A stretch of DNA of 5,403 nt, taken from contig CATPAT010000170.1 of NCBI GenBank assembly GCA_955652155.1, positions 1-5,403 of the forward strand. The letters are read 5' to 3'. The notes below the pieces were generated by a model. The model was not told the DNA's origin and searched no databases. It worked only from the letters and a program-made list of their open reading frames with translations. Positions 1 to 5,247 of this stretch are shown piece after piece; position 1 is the first letter of the stretch; each line of letters starts with the position of its first letter. The stretch comes from an uncultured Chthoniobacterales bacterium. Its GTDB lineage: Bacteria; Verrucomicrobiota; Verrucomicrobiia; Chthoniobacterales; UBA10450. Made by a program: the position numbers and the translations under genes.

Positions 1-137
1 GCATTCTGCACTAGGTGTGGATAGGGACTCAAGAGCAGTTGGGGCCTCGTAAGATGCAACGAATAGCAGTAGATCTCGAAGTTTCTCGACTCGCAAGCTC
101 GACTTAGCTATCTAAGTCGCAAAGCGAAGTATCGAAC
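1..137. other. Left flank, no convincing gene
   Basis: This short stretch precedes the insertion sequence. A plus-strand frame from base 2 is open for 16 codons and stops at TAA 50-52. It could be the end of an upstream gene, but it is too short to identify. The rest has stops in all plus frames and no good -35/-10 pair. Before the IS inserted, this was the DNA immediately upstream of the methyltransferase that now starts at 1571, so that gene's original promoter or upstream operon link is expected here. The only visible structure is the hairpin at 100-119. Confidence 0.4.
100..119. repeat. 8-bp inverted repeat (hairpin)
   Basis: The arms cgacttag (100-107) and ctaagtcg (112-119) are perfect reverse complements around a four-base ctat loop. 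Neither strand has a T-run after the stem, so this is not a classical intrinsic terminator. It may be an operator or a chance hairpin. It lies 26 bases before the IS, in what was the 5' region of the downstream methyltransferase. Confidence 0.4.
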
Positions 138-145
138 CCTCCTTT
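138..145. repeat. IS target-site duplication, left copy
   Basis: The eight bases cctccttt here are repeated at 1548-1555, directly outside the two ends of the insertion sequence. Eight to nine bases is the usual duplication length for IS256-family elements. The identity extends by chance (c at 137/1547 and gg at 146-147/1556-1557) to 11 bp, so the exact boundary could shift by a few bases. The perfect duplication suggests a fairly recent simple insertion without later rearrangement at the ends. Confidence 0.85.
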
Positions 146-184
146 GGCGATGTCCCGCGTTTAGTTGAAAAGGGGGTGGTTCTC
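146..184. repeat. Left terminal inverted repeat of the IS
   Basis: The left end pairs base for base with 1509-1547 read on the other strand. Mismatches occur only at 148, 172 and 176, and the core 149-171 is a perfect 23-bp match. Terminal repeats of this kind are the transposase binding and cleavage sites. Confidence 0.9.
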
Positions 185-189
185 CTGCG

Positions 190-209
190 GCAGATCGGCC
201 ACGATCTGC
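190..209 (+). promoter_or_regulatory. Hairpin in the transposase leader
   Basis: The arms gcagatc (190-196) and gatctgc (203-209) are perfect reverse complements around a six-base loop, just inside the left terminal repeat. Some insertion sequences place a hairpin here that forms only in transcripts entering from outside, limiting transposase translation after insertion into active genes. That role is an inference by analogy. The structure itself is seen in the sequence. Confidence 0.4.
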
Positions 210-264
210 TGTGGAAAAAACAAACCAAAACACAGGAGAACACCCTTAAAAAAACAATACAGAA

Positions 265-280
265 GCCTCTGCAAAGAGGC
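265..280 (+). promoter_or_regulatory. Second leader hairpin with GCAA tetraloop
   Basis: The arms gcctct (265-270) and agaggc (275-280) form a perfect six-base stem closed by gcaa, a GNRA-type tetraloop that is especially stable in RNA. It lies between an unused AGGAG (234-238) and the likely transposase start at 327. The following cagcag (281-286) is also complementary to ctgctg (206-211) at the end of the first hairpin, so the two structures could be mutually exclusive. The function is unknown. Confidence 0.35.
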
Positions 281-326
281 CAGCAGTAAATCAAAACAAG
301 ATCTTAGCCTGGAGTGCGCGCTGCCG

Positions 327-1499
327 ATGGCGGAGCTGATCAACGGGCTGGGCGATGAGATTGAATCTTTTAGCGCGCAACTGGGGCTGCGGATCATGCG
401 CGCGGTCATGGAGCAGGAGATCGCAAGCCGGCTCGGGCCTCATGGAGAGCAGAGTCATTATCGCCACGGCCGGCAATCCGGTTATGTCGTGTATGGCGGG
501 CGCAAGAGCGCGCTGGAACGTCCGCGGATGCGCACGGTGGATGGGAAAGAGGCGGCGTTGAAGAGTTACAGCGCGTTTCAGCAGGATGGCAAGATGCAGC
601 GGGCGGTGGCGCGCCAGCCGGTGCGGCAGTGTTCGACCCGCAACTATGAAGGGGCGTTGGAGGATTGCCTGGCTGGCTATGGGATAAAGAAAAGCAGTGT
701 CAGCCGGCAATGGAAAGCGGCCAGTGCGGCCGAATTGGAGAAGCTCTGCTCGCGTCCGGTGCCGAATGATCTTGTGGCGCTGGTGATCGATGGAAAACAC
801 TTGCGCCAGGACTGCGCGGTGGTGGCCCTGGGAGTGGACGCCGCAGGGGTCAAACAGGTGCTGGGCCTCTGGCATGGGGCGAGCGAAAACTCCACGACTG
901 TCAAAGCGTTGCTCGAAGACGTGGTCGAGCGCGGGCTCTCCACCAGCCGCTCGATCCTGGTGGTGCTCGATGGAGCCAAGGCGCTGCGCAAAGCGGTGGG
1001 GGACCTTTTCGGTGCGCGCGCTTTGGTGCAACGCTGTCGCGTCCACAAACGGCGCAACGTGCTCGAGCACCTCCCGCCCGATCGTCAGCGACAAGTCTCC
1101 TGGCGGCTCAAAGCGGCCTGGGCCGAAACCGATCCGCGCAAAGCTGAGGCCGAACTGCGCAAGATCGTGCACTGGCTCCAAGCGATCAGTCCCGGCGCGG
1201 CCCGCAGCCTCGAGGAAGGGCTGGCAGAGACCTTAACCATTACCCGCCTGGGGCTACATGAAGACTTAATCAAAACCTTTGCCTCCACCAACCTGATCGA
1301 GAGCTGCTTCTCCCGCACCGAGGAGTTCACCCGGCGCGTCAAACGCTGGCGCAGCGGGGAAATGTTCCTGCGTTGGAGCGGCGCCGCGCTCTTATTCGCC
1401 GAAAAAGGCTTTAGAAAAGTGCGTGGTTACCGCCAACTCCACCAACTCAGCGCTGCGCTCCAAAATTTAACCCTTGACAGTAATCAAGTTGCCGCTTAA
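327..1499 (+). CDS. IS256-family (Mutator-type) transposase
   Basis: This is the DDE transposase that cuts and joins the IS ends. The start is uncertain. The frame is open from a TTG at 165, but that codon lies inside the terminal repeat and would encode it. ATG 327, with GGAG at 311-314, gives 390 residues, the usual family size. Family-like sequence may begin a few residues before this ATG, so a non-canonical upstream start is possible. Numbered from TTG 165, the catalytic triad is D209 (VIDGKH), D269 (VVLDGAK) and E379 (TNLIES). The family C-x2-H motif is at C291/H294, followed by NVLEHLP. The N-terminal region has the family helix MRAVMEQEIASRLG and the motif R-x-GYVVYGG. The C-terminus ends in the usual FRKVRGYRQL block, eight bases before the right terminal repeat. 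No frameshift or missing catalytic residue is visible, so the enzyme is probably active. Confidence 0.92.
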   Translation: MAELINGLGDEIESFSAQLGLRIMRAVMEQEIASRLGPHGEQSHYRHGRQSGYVVYGGRKSALERPRMRTVDGKEAALKSYSAFQQDGKMQRAVARQPVRQCSTRNYEGALEDCLAGYGIKKSSVSRQWKAASAAELEKLCSRPVPNDLVALVIDGKHLRQDCAVVALGVDAAGVKQVLGLWHGASENSTTVKALLEDVVERGLSTSRSILVVLDGAKALRKAVGDLFGARALVQRCRVHKRRNVLEHLPPDRQRQVSWRLKAAWAETDPRKAEAELRKIVHWLQAISPGAARSLEEGLAETLTITRLGLHEDLIKTFASTNLIESCFSRTEEFTRRVKRWRSGEMFLRWSGAALLFAEKGFRKVRGYRQLHQLSAALQNLTLDSNQVAA

Positions 1500-1502
1500 C
1501 AA
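1474..1502 (+). promoter_or_regulatory. Possible outward promoter at the IS right end
   Basis: A perfect -35 consensus TTGACA (1474-1479) is followed after exactly 17 bases by TAACAA (1497-1502), which matches the -10 consensus at three of six positions. It points out of the element toward the methyltransferase start about 70 bases downstream. The -35 lies in the last codons of the transposase. Outward promoters at IS ends are well known, but the -10 is weak, so this is a candidate only. Confidence 0.3.
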
Positions 1503-1508
1503 ACCAAT

Positions 1509-1547
1509 GAGAACCAACCCGTTTTCAACTAAACGCGGGACATCCCC
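1509..1547. repeat. Right terminal inverted repeat of the IS
   Basis: This is the reverse complement of 146-184 with three mismatches. The perfect core is 1522-1544. It begins 9 bases after the transposase stop codon. Confidence 0.9.
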
Positions 1548-1555
1548 CCTCCTTT
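1548..1555. repeat. IS target-site duplication, right copy
   Basis: The bases cctccttt repeat those at 138-145. The methyltransferase Shine-Dalgarno GGAG follows immediately at 1556-1559, so the insertion point is directly upstream of the ribosome binding site. Confidence 0.85.
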
Positions 1556-1570
1556 GGAGACCTCTACCTA

Positions 1571-2548
1571 ATGAGAACAGGGATCCTCGATATTCTGCTC
1601 TGTCCAAGGTGTAAAACAGGAAATCTGCGACTAAGACTCGGGAATTCTTCTATTTCAAATGGACGGGTAGAAACGGGAGTTCTATACTGTGATGGTTGTG
1701 ATTCGTGTTACGACATTCGCAATGGTGTACCGGACTTGCTGATTGGTGCCCATTCCCCCTCTGTTCAAAATGCATTCTCGCAGCAATGGAAACTTAGACA
1801 TGAGGGAATTATCGCCGAAGATGGAGAGGCTCTCTATTTCTTTAGCGTATCGACTCGTGCAATGCAGATTTGGTCGACCTTGTTTCCTTCGGGCAAGTCT
1901 CCGGAGCTAGTCCTCGATGCGGGATGTGGAACTGGTGATTTGACTGCCGAATTGGCGAATCGCCATTCTCAAGTTCAGTTCGTTGGAATGGATTTCTCGG
2001 AAACAATCTACGAGAATGCCCGCAAGCATGCCGAGACCACAAATATCGATTGGATACGTGGCGACGTGAGTAATCCGCCTTTTAAAAAAATGGTTTTCGA
2101 TGGTGTGTATTCCTCTGGCGTACTCCATCACACGAGCAATTCCCGGCAAGCCTTTGGCGCAGTCTCAAACCTTATCAAAAGCGAAGCAAGATTTTTTGTG
2201 TGGCTCTATCCGTTACCTCACGAGACTCGGAATCCAAGGTATTGGAGTTTCTATTATCGAGTTCGAGACTGGTTGTTCCTTGGCATCGGACACCATCTAC
2301 CACCGAGACTTTTAGCTACCGTACTACGAGTTTTTCTGCTCCCCACGTTGCTGCGTGGGAGGGCCTTCTACAATAGCCTTACATTTGTGCTATTTGATGA
2401 CGTTGCGCCCAAGTATCAGTATCGGCATTCCAAGAGCGAAGTAGAGACTTGGTATCGCGAAGAGAACTTCCGCGAAGACTTCCAAGTCCTATGGGATGGG
2501 GCATACGTAGCAACAAAGAATATTGCTGCTGAAGCGCGATCGGAATGA
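1571..2548 (+). CDS. SAM-dependent methyltransferase with N-terminal zinc-binding domain
   Basis: This is a 325-residue class I S-adenosylmethionine methyltransferase of the kind found in surface-polysaccharide clusters; the acceptor cannot be deduced. Residues 1-60 form a Trm112-like segment with C11-x2-C14 and C40-x2-C43-x2-C46, expected to bind zinc. The AdoMet fold follows. Motif I is VLDAGCGTG (114-122), the acidic residue after strand 2 is D141 (GMDFS), GDV (164-166) is the adenine-contact region, and FDGVYSSGVLHH (176-187) is the motif IV/post-motif region typical of Methyltransf_11 proteins. The rest (about 205-325) is an alpha-rich lid with no transmembrane prediction by eye, so it is probably cytoplasmic. 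The ATG start is supported by GGAG at 1556-1559, 11 bases upstream. The IS has separated the gene from its native upstream DNA, so expression now depends on an IS-derived or readthrough promoter. It is the only apparently intact non-transposon gene of recognisable function here. Confidence 0.85.
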   Translation: MRTGILDILLCPRCKTGNLRLRLGNSSISNGRVETGVLYCDGCDSCYDIRNGVPDLLIGAHSPSVQNAFSQQWKLRHEGIIAEDGEALYFFSVSTRAMQIWSTLFPSGKSPELVLDAGCGTGDLTAELANRHSQVQFVGMDFSETIYENARKHAETTNIDWIRGDVSNPPFKKMVFDGVYSSGVLHHTSNSRQAFGAVSNLIKSEARFFVWLYPLPHETRNPRYWSFYYRVRDWLFLGIGHHLPPRLLATVLRVFLLPTLLRGRAFYNSLTFVLFDDVAPKYQYRHSKSEVETWYREENFREDFQVLWDGAYVATKNIAAEARSE

Positions 2549-2639
2549 TTGGGGTCGCCGTCTGGCCACATGTCTGGCGTAGCCCATTGCGTTCCCCCGT
2601 GTAGACATGACATACGTTGTACACTAAGGTGTTCGCCGA

Positions 2640-2985
2640 ATGATGACTGAATCGAAATCGGCGATGCACCCGGCTTTACTCGTTCTAGAAGACGGAACTG
2701 TTTTTAATCGTTATCGATTTGGTGCCATTGGCGACGCAGTCGGCGAAGTCGTATTCAATACGGCGATGACCGGGTATGAGGAGATCCTCGGCGATCCCTC
2801 GTACTCAGGCCAAATTGTTGTGATGACCTATCCGATGATTGGGAAACTATGGGATTGCCCGCGAGGATTTCGAATCACGAGGAGTCTATCTGTCGGCAAT
2901 AGTCGTTAAGGAACCCAGTAGCATCGCTTCGAATTGGCGACACGAAAAAACGTGGGAATTTTTCGACTACTTCCGACTGCACCAA
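2640..2985 (+). pseudogene. carA remnant: carbamoyl-phosphate synthase small subunit, N-terminal part, frameshifted
   Basis: CarA is the glutamine-hydrolysing subunit of carbamoyl-phosphate synthetase (arginine and pyrimidine synthesis). The start is well preserved, with ribosome site AAGGTG at 2626-2631 and start ATG 2640 (or ATG 2664, which fits the usual CarA N-terminus better). Typical CarA motifs follow: ALLVLEDGTVF, GEVVFNTAMTGYEEIL and DPSYSGQIV. At 2844-2846 an extra A (gggaaactat where gggaactat is expected) breaks the frame, and the original frame stops at 2907-2909. CarA similarity resumes in the next frame (GNYGIAREDFESRGV, then SNWR) up to about 2970-2995, where it ends. The rest of the N-terminal domain and the whole glutamine amidotransferase domain with its catalytic Cys are absent, since full CarA has about 370-380 residues. 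It cannot be functional. The shifted frame continues without a stop into a methyltransferase fragment. The right boundary is approximate. Confidence 0.85.
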
Positions 2986-3339
2986 AATCTCGCCTCACAT
3001 CATTGCGATGTGGCAGAATTCGCACCCCCGGCTCCTTTCGATGCAATTTATTCGATCAGCGTGCTCGCACACATGCCGCGGGTCGTCAGGGAAGAGATCT
3101 TGCGACGATGTGCTATCTGGCTGCGCCCGGCGGGTATCCTTTTACTGGCCATAGAGGTAATACTTTCCAGTGACTTCCTTTGGAATCGCTCAGAGGGCTC
3201 GGAAGTGGAGCCGCCGATCCAGCATGGTACAGTGACTGATGTCGTAGACCAACTTGTTGAGCTCGGATTTCAAATCAACGAATCCAGAATAGTGCGAGGC
3301 GTCTACAAATCGCGCACCGATTTATTGTTCATCAATTGA
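2986..3339 (+). pseudogene. Methyltransferase C-terminal fragment fused to the carA remnant
   Basis: The frame entered after the carA frameshift continues to a TGA at 3337-3339 and encodes the second half of a class I methyltransferase. CDVAEF (adenine-contact strand) is followed by FDAIYSISVLAHM, a helix RRCAIWL, then RPAGILLLAI, the usual RPGG strand-loop of Methyltransf_11 proteins, and a C-terminal strand ending SRTDLLFIN. The AdoMet-binding motif I (GxGxG) and everything before it are missing, replaced by CarA sequence. The product therefore should not bind cofactor. It is not a duplicate of the methyltransferase at 1571-2548, because the conserved stretches differ clearly. The exact join is uncertain by about 25 bases. 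A complete version was probably another decorating enzyme of the glycan cluster. Confidence 0.75.
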
Positions 3340-3346
3340 ACTGGGG

Positions 3347-3565
3347 ATGCCGTCGATCACAATCGCACAACAGAAGGTGTTGACTGAAAATTTCCGTCCT
3401 AAGTACGCATTGCGACTTTCAGAATCTGGCACAGCATTCCCGTTTCCTGTCAACGAAGGTGCTTTGAGAAAGTTTTTCCGGAGTATACTGAATGGCCGAA
3501 GGACTTATGTTCGTCTACTTTGGGGAGTTAAGATCGCCCGATTCTTTTCCATCTGCTTTGAATGA
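3347..3565 (+). CDS. Small ORF of unknown function, possibly a remnant
   Basis: This 72-residue frame lies 7 bases after the methyltransferase fragment. I do not recognise it. The protein is basic, with a C-terminal half rich in Arg and aromatic residues (FFRSIL, RRTYVRLLWG, ARFFSI), and shows no signal peptide or clear domain. Two things support translation: the stop codon overlaps the next start as ATGA (3562-3565), and the aminotransferase start has no visible Shine-Dalgarno, which fits translational coupling. Against it, the ORF's own start has only GGGG directly adjacent, and it sits among gene fragments. It may be the tail of a lost protein; the frame is open back to 3293. Treat the call as tentative. 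Confidence 0.35.
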   Translation: MPSITIAQQKVLTENFRPKYALRLSESGTAFPFPVNEGALRKFFRSILNGRRTYVRLLWGVKIARFFSICFE

Positions 3566-4696
3566 TATCGCAAAATGATTTCCAGCGCCGTTGGCTTGCG
3601 ATAGAGCAGCCGGTGCTGAATGCGGTGCGTCGGGTAGGGAAAAGTGGCCGCTATATTCTGGGCGAGCAAGTTCAAGCGTTCGAAGCCGCGCTCGCAAAAG
3701 GGTGGGGAATTGAGCACGCAGTTGGTGTGGCCAACGGGATGGATGCTATTGAGATCGGATTACGTTGTCTCGGATTGGCCCACGGCGACAAGGTGTTAAC
3801 TACACCGCTCTCTGCCTTTGCTACAACGCTTACTATCATTCGCGCGGGCGGCGTTCTGGTCTTTGTCGATGTCGACGAGGGCGGGGGGAATCGACCTGGG
3901 TCAGTGTCGCGAACTGCTTGAGCGGGATCCTGAAATTCGGCATTTCGTTCCAGTTCATCTTTACGGGCACGCGCTTGACATGAATGAGCTAAAAGAACTG
4001 AAGGACGATTTCGACCTTTCGATAGTGGAAGATTGCGCTCAAGCAATTGGTGCATCGCACAGCGGTGTTTCCGTCGGCACGGTTGGACAACTGGCAGCCA
4101 CAAGTTTTTATCCGACTAAAAACCTGGGAGCACTTGGCGACGGCGGCGCTGTTTTAACAGACGATGAGGAGGTTGCAACCAAAGCAAGGGTGTTGCGAAA
4201 CTACGGACAGTCGGGCCATTACGTCCATGACGAGCTAGGGAGCAACTCCCGGCTTGACGAACTCCACGCAGCTATTCTTCGCGATGCCATGCTTCCCAAC
4301 CTTGAGGCATGGACAGCGCTCAGGCGAAAAACGGCTCGGCTCTATCTCGATGCAATCCGCATTCCCTTAATACAAATGTGCCTACCTTCGACCAGTGCCG
4401 ACCCTGTCTGGCATCTATTTCCCATCCTGGTCGGCGAAGGTATGCGCGACAGTTTGCGCGAACATCTGCGGGAGGTGGGCATTGACACGGCCATCCACTA
4501 TCCGCGCATTATCCCCGAGCAACAGGCTCTCACGAAAAACACTCGATTCGAAGTCCCTTTTGAGCCGACCAACGCCCGTCGCTTTGCCGCCGAAGAACTT
4601 TCCCTTCCTATCCACCCGTTTTTAATAGAGACGGAAATCCGTCAGGTGATCGACGCGTGTAACAAATGGGAGCCGCGCGGTTCTGCCGCGCACTAA
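3562..4696 (+). pseudogene. dTDP-3-keto-6-deoxyhexose aminotransferase (FdtB/QdtB type), frameshifted
   Basis: This is a PLP-dependent sugar aminotransferase of the DegT/DnrJ/EryC1/StrS family. The intact enzyme would make dTDP-3-amino-3,6-dideoxyhexose from the 3-keto sugar. The first frame (3562-3921) encodes SGRYILGEQVQAFE, GVANGMDAIEIGLR and LTTPLSAFATT, up to VFVDVDEGG. The remainder is in the next frame, from IDLGQCRELL through VPVHLYGH to the TAA at 4694-4696. The switch maps to a run of six Gs at 3883-3888; five Gs restore one frame of 377 residues, the normal family length. In that numbering the PLP-ring Asp is D157 (EDCAQAIGAS), with Q160, and the Schiff-base lysine is K186 (YPTKNLGALGDGG). 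All expected active-site residues are present, so only the indel breaks the gene. The start ATG overlaps the preceding stop and has no good ribosome site of its own. Fuc3N versus Qui3N specificity cannot be told from this sequence. Confidence 0.9.
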
Positions 4697-4723
4697 TAGC
4701 AATTCCAGCCTCACAACGTCTAG

Positions 4724-5129
4724 CTATCGAACCGCGTTCCGGAATTCCTCATAGTCGCGATAGTAACCCTTCTCGTGATACACTTCGGAGGCGAGAACAG
4801 TGCAGACCGACCCGGAGGAAAAATTTTCGAGCTCGCGCCAAATTAGGGCCGGAACATACAAGCCGGTATAAGAGCGATTAAGGTGGTATCGCTTAGTATC
4901 CGTACCGTCATCAAGGCATAACATCGAAACTCCCCGACATCGCATTAATAAACTGCTGACAAGTCTTGAGCGCATGGCCTGCCAGAGTAGCACCTCCGGG
5001 AACATCATAAAGGTAGAAAACCCGCTTGATCTCGAACGGCACATGCCGACCACCTTCAATGGGCGCGAGATTGCCTTCCGGATCCGTTATTTTCGGTAGG
5101 TCGATCAGTTTGCAATTTTTGAGATTCAT
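4724..5129 (-). pseudogene. dTDP-4-keto-6-deoxyglucose 3,4-ketoisomerase (FdtA/QdtA type), frameshifted
   Basis: This small cupin enzyme moves the keto group of dTDP-4-keto-6-deoxyglucose from C4 to C3, supplying the aminotransferase encoded next to it. It starts at ATG 5129 with GGAA about eight bases upstream. Family motifs are LPKITDPEGNL, IEGGRHVPFEIKRV, YLYDVPGGA, then MSGSFDV. After residue 71 an extra G (4915-4916, plus strand) shifts the frame to an immediate TGA. The other frame continues LDDGTDTKRYHLNRSY, VPALIWRELENFSSGS and RDYEEF, ending at 4724. Removing one base gives 134 residues, close to the usual ~139. Separately, the family HAH motif reads H52-A-L54, so the second histidine, which I recall as an active-site residue of FdtA, is replaced by leucine through one base change. 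It converges on the aminotransferase gene with 27 bases between the stops. FdtA (galacto) and QdtA (gluco) types cannot be distinguished here. Confidence 0.9.
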
Positions 5130-5247
5130 TGTGCGGTTCCGACGTGATGAATGCTATCGCCCGCTGTCGAAGGCTAATACTCCTGTCTCAGGTTAAGCCG
5201 CGACGGCCCTGGAAGCAATTTGGGGAAAAAGAAAAAGGAAAAAGGGG
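5130..5247. other. Upstream region of the ketoisomerase gene
   Basis: This gap between the ketoisomerase start and the sulfotransferase remnant holds no ORF I would call. Read on the minus strand, a TTGCTT followed after 17 bases by TAACCT (within about 5188-5217) is a possible weak promoter, but the -10 match is poor. The right end is the homopurine tract described separately. Confidence 0.3.
5222..5247. repeat. 26-base homopurine near-mirror repeat
   Basis: The plus strand carries 26 consecutive purines in the pattern G4-A5-G-A5-G2-A5-G4. Read backwards it is G4-A5-G2-A5-G-A5-G4, so it is a mirror repeat apart from one G. Homopurine mirror repeats can form triplex (H-) DNA under superhelical stress and promote rearrangement. 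It sits exactly where the sulfotransferase frame ends (TGA at 5250-5248 on the minus strand). Whether it caused the truncation is an inference. Confidence 0.6.

Larger units (their letters stand above)
146..1547 (+). mobile_element. Complete IS256-family insertion sequence (1402 bp)
   Basis: This is a structurally complete insertion sequence. Both ends start with GG and share a 39-bp imperfect terminal inverted repeat with three mismatches (146-184 and 1509-1547). The flanks carry an 8-bp direct duplication, and one Mutator/IS256-type transposase gene fills the interior. Length and organisation match the family, which is typically about 1.3-1.5 kb with a single ORF and 8-9 bp duplications. 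It has inserted into the 5' region of the methyltransferase gene, leaving the Shine-Dalgarno GGAG (1556-1559) just outside the right duplication. It is visibly GC-richer than the glycan genes, fitting an origin elsewhere. The exact ends are inferred from the repeat/duplication balance. Confidence 0.9.

Noticed and set aside
165..326. Transposase extension from TTG 165
   Set aside because: The TTG lies inside the terminal repeat with no ribosome site, and the encoded residues look like translated repeat and hairpin DNA. ATG 327 gives the normal family length. A start shortly before 327 is not excluded.
291..1181. Long minus-strand open frame of 296 codons
   Set aside because: It lies opposite the transposase, whose DDE motifs are clear. 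Its predicted protein is His/Arg-rich and low in recognisable motifs, as expected of an antisense shadow in GC-rich DNA.
2569..2609. catgtct/agacatg inverted repeat between the methyltransferase and carA as a regulatory stem
   Set aside because: Only seven base pairs around a 27-base loop and no T-run. Likely chance.
2839..3339. Reading the chimera as one genuine gene starting at TTG 2839
   Set aside because: The start would be in the middle of conserved CarA sequence and the product would lack the AdoMet-binding motif. It is better read as two gene fragments.
3672..4103. Minus-strand open frame of 143 codons
   Set aside because: It is opposite the aminotransferase, shows no known motif, and spans the frameshift only because it is not the coding strand.
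4675..4691. GC-rich hairpin gcgcgg/ccgcgc near the aminotransferase stop as a terminator
   Set aside because: The stem is six bases and inside the coding end, with no T-run on either strand. A weak attenuating effect is possible but not supportable.
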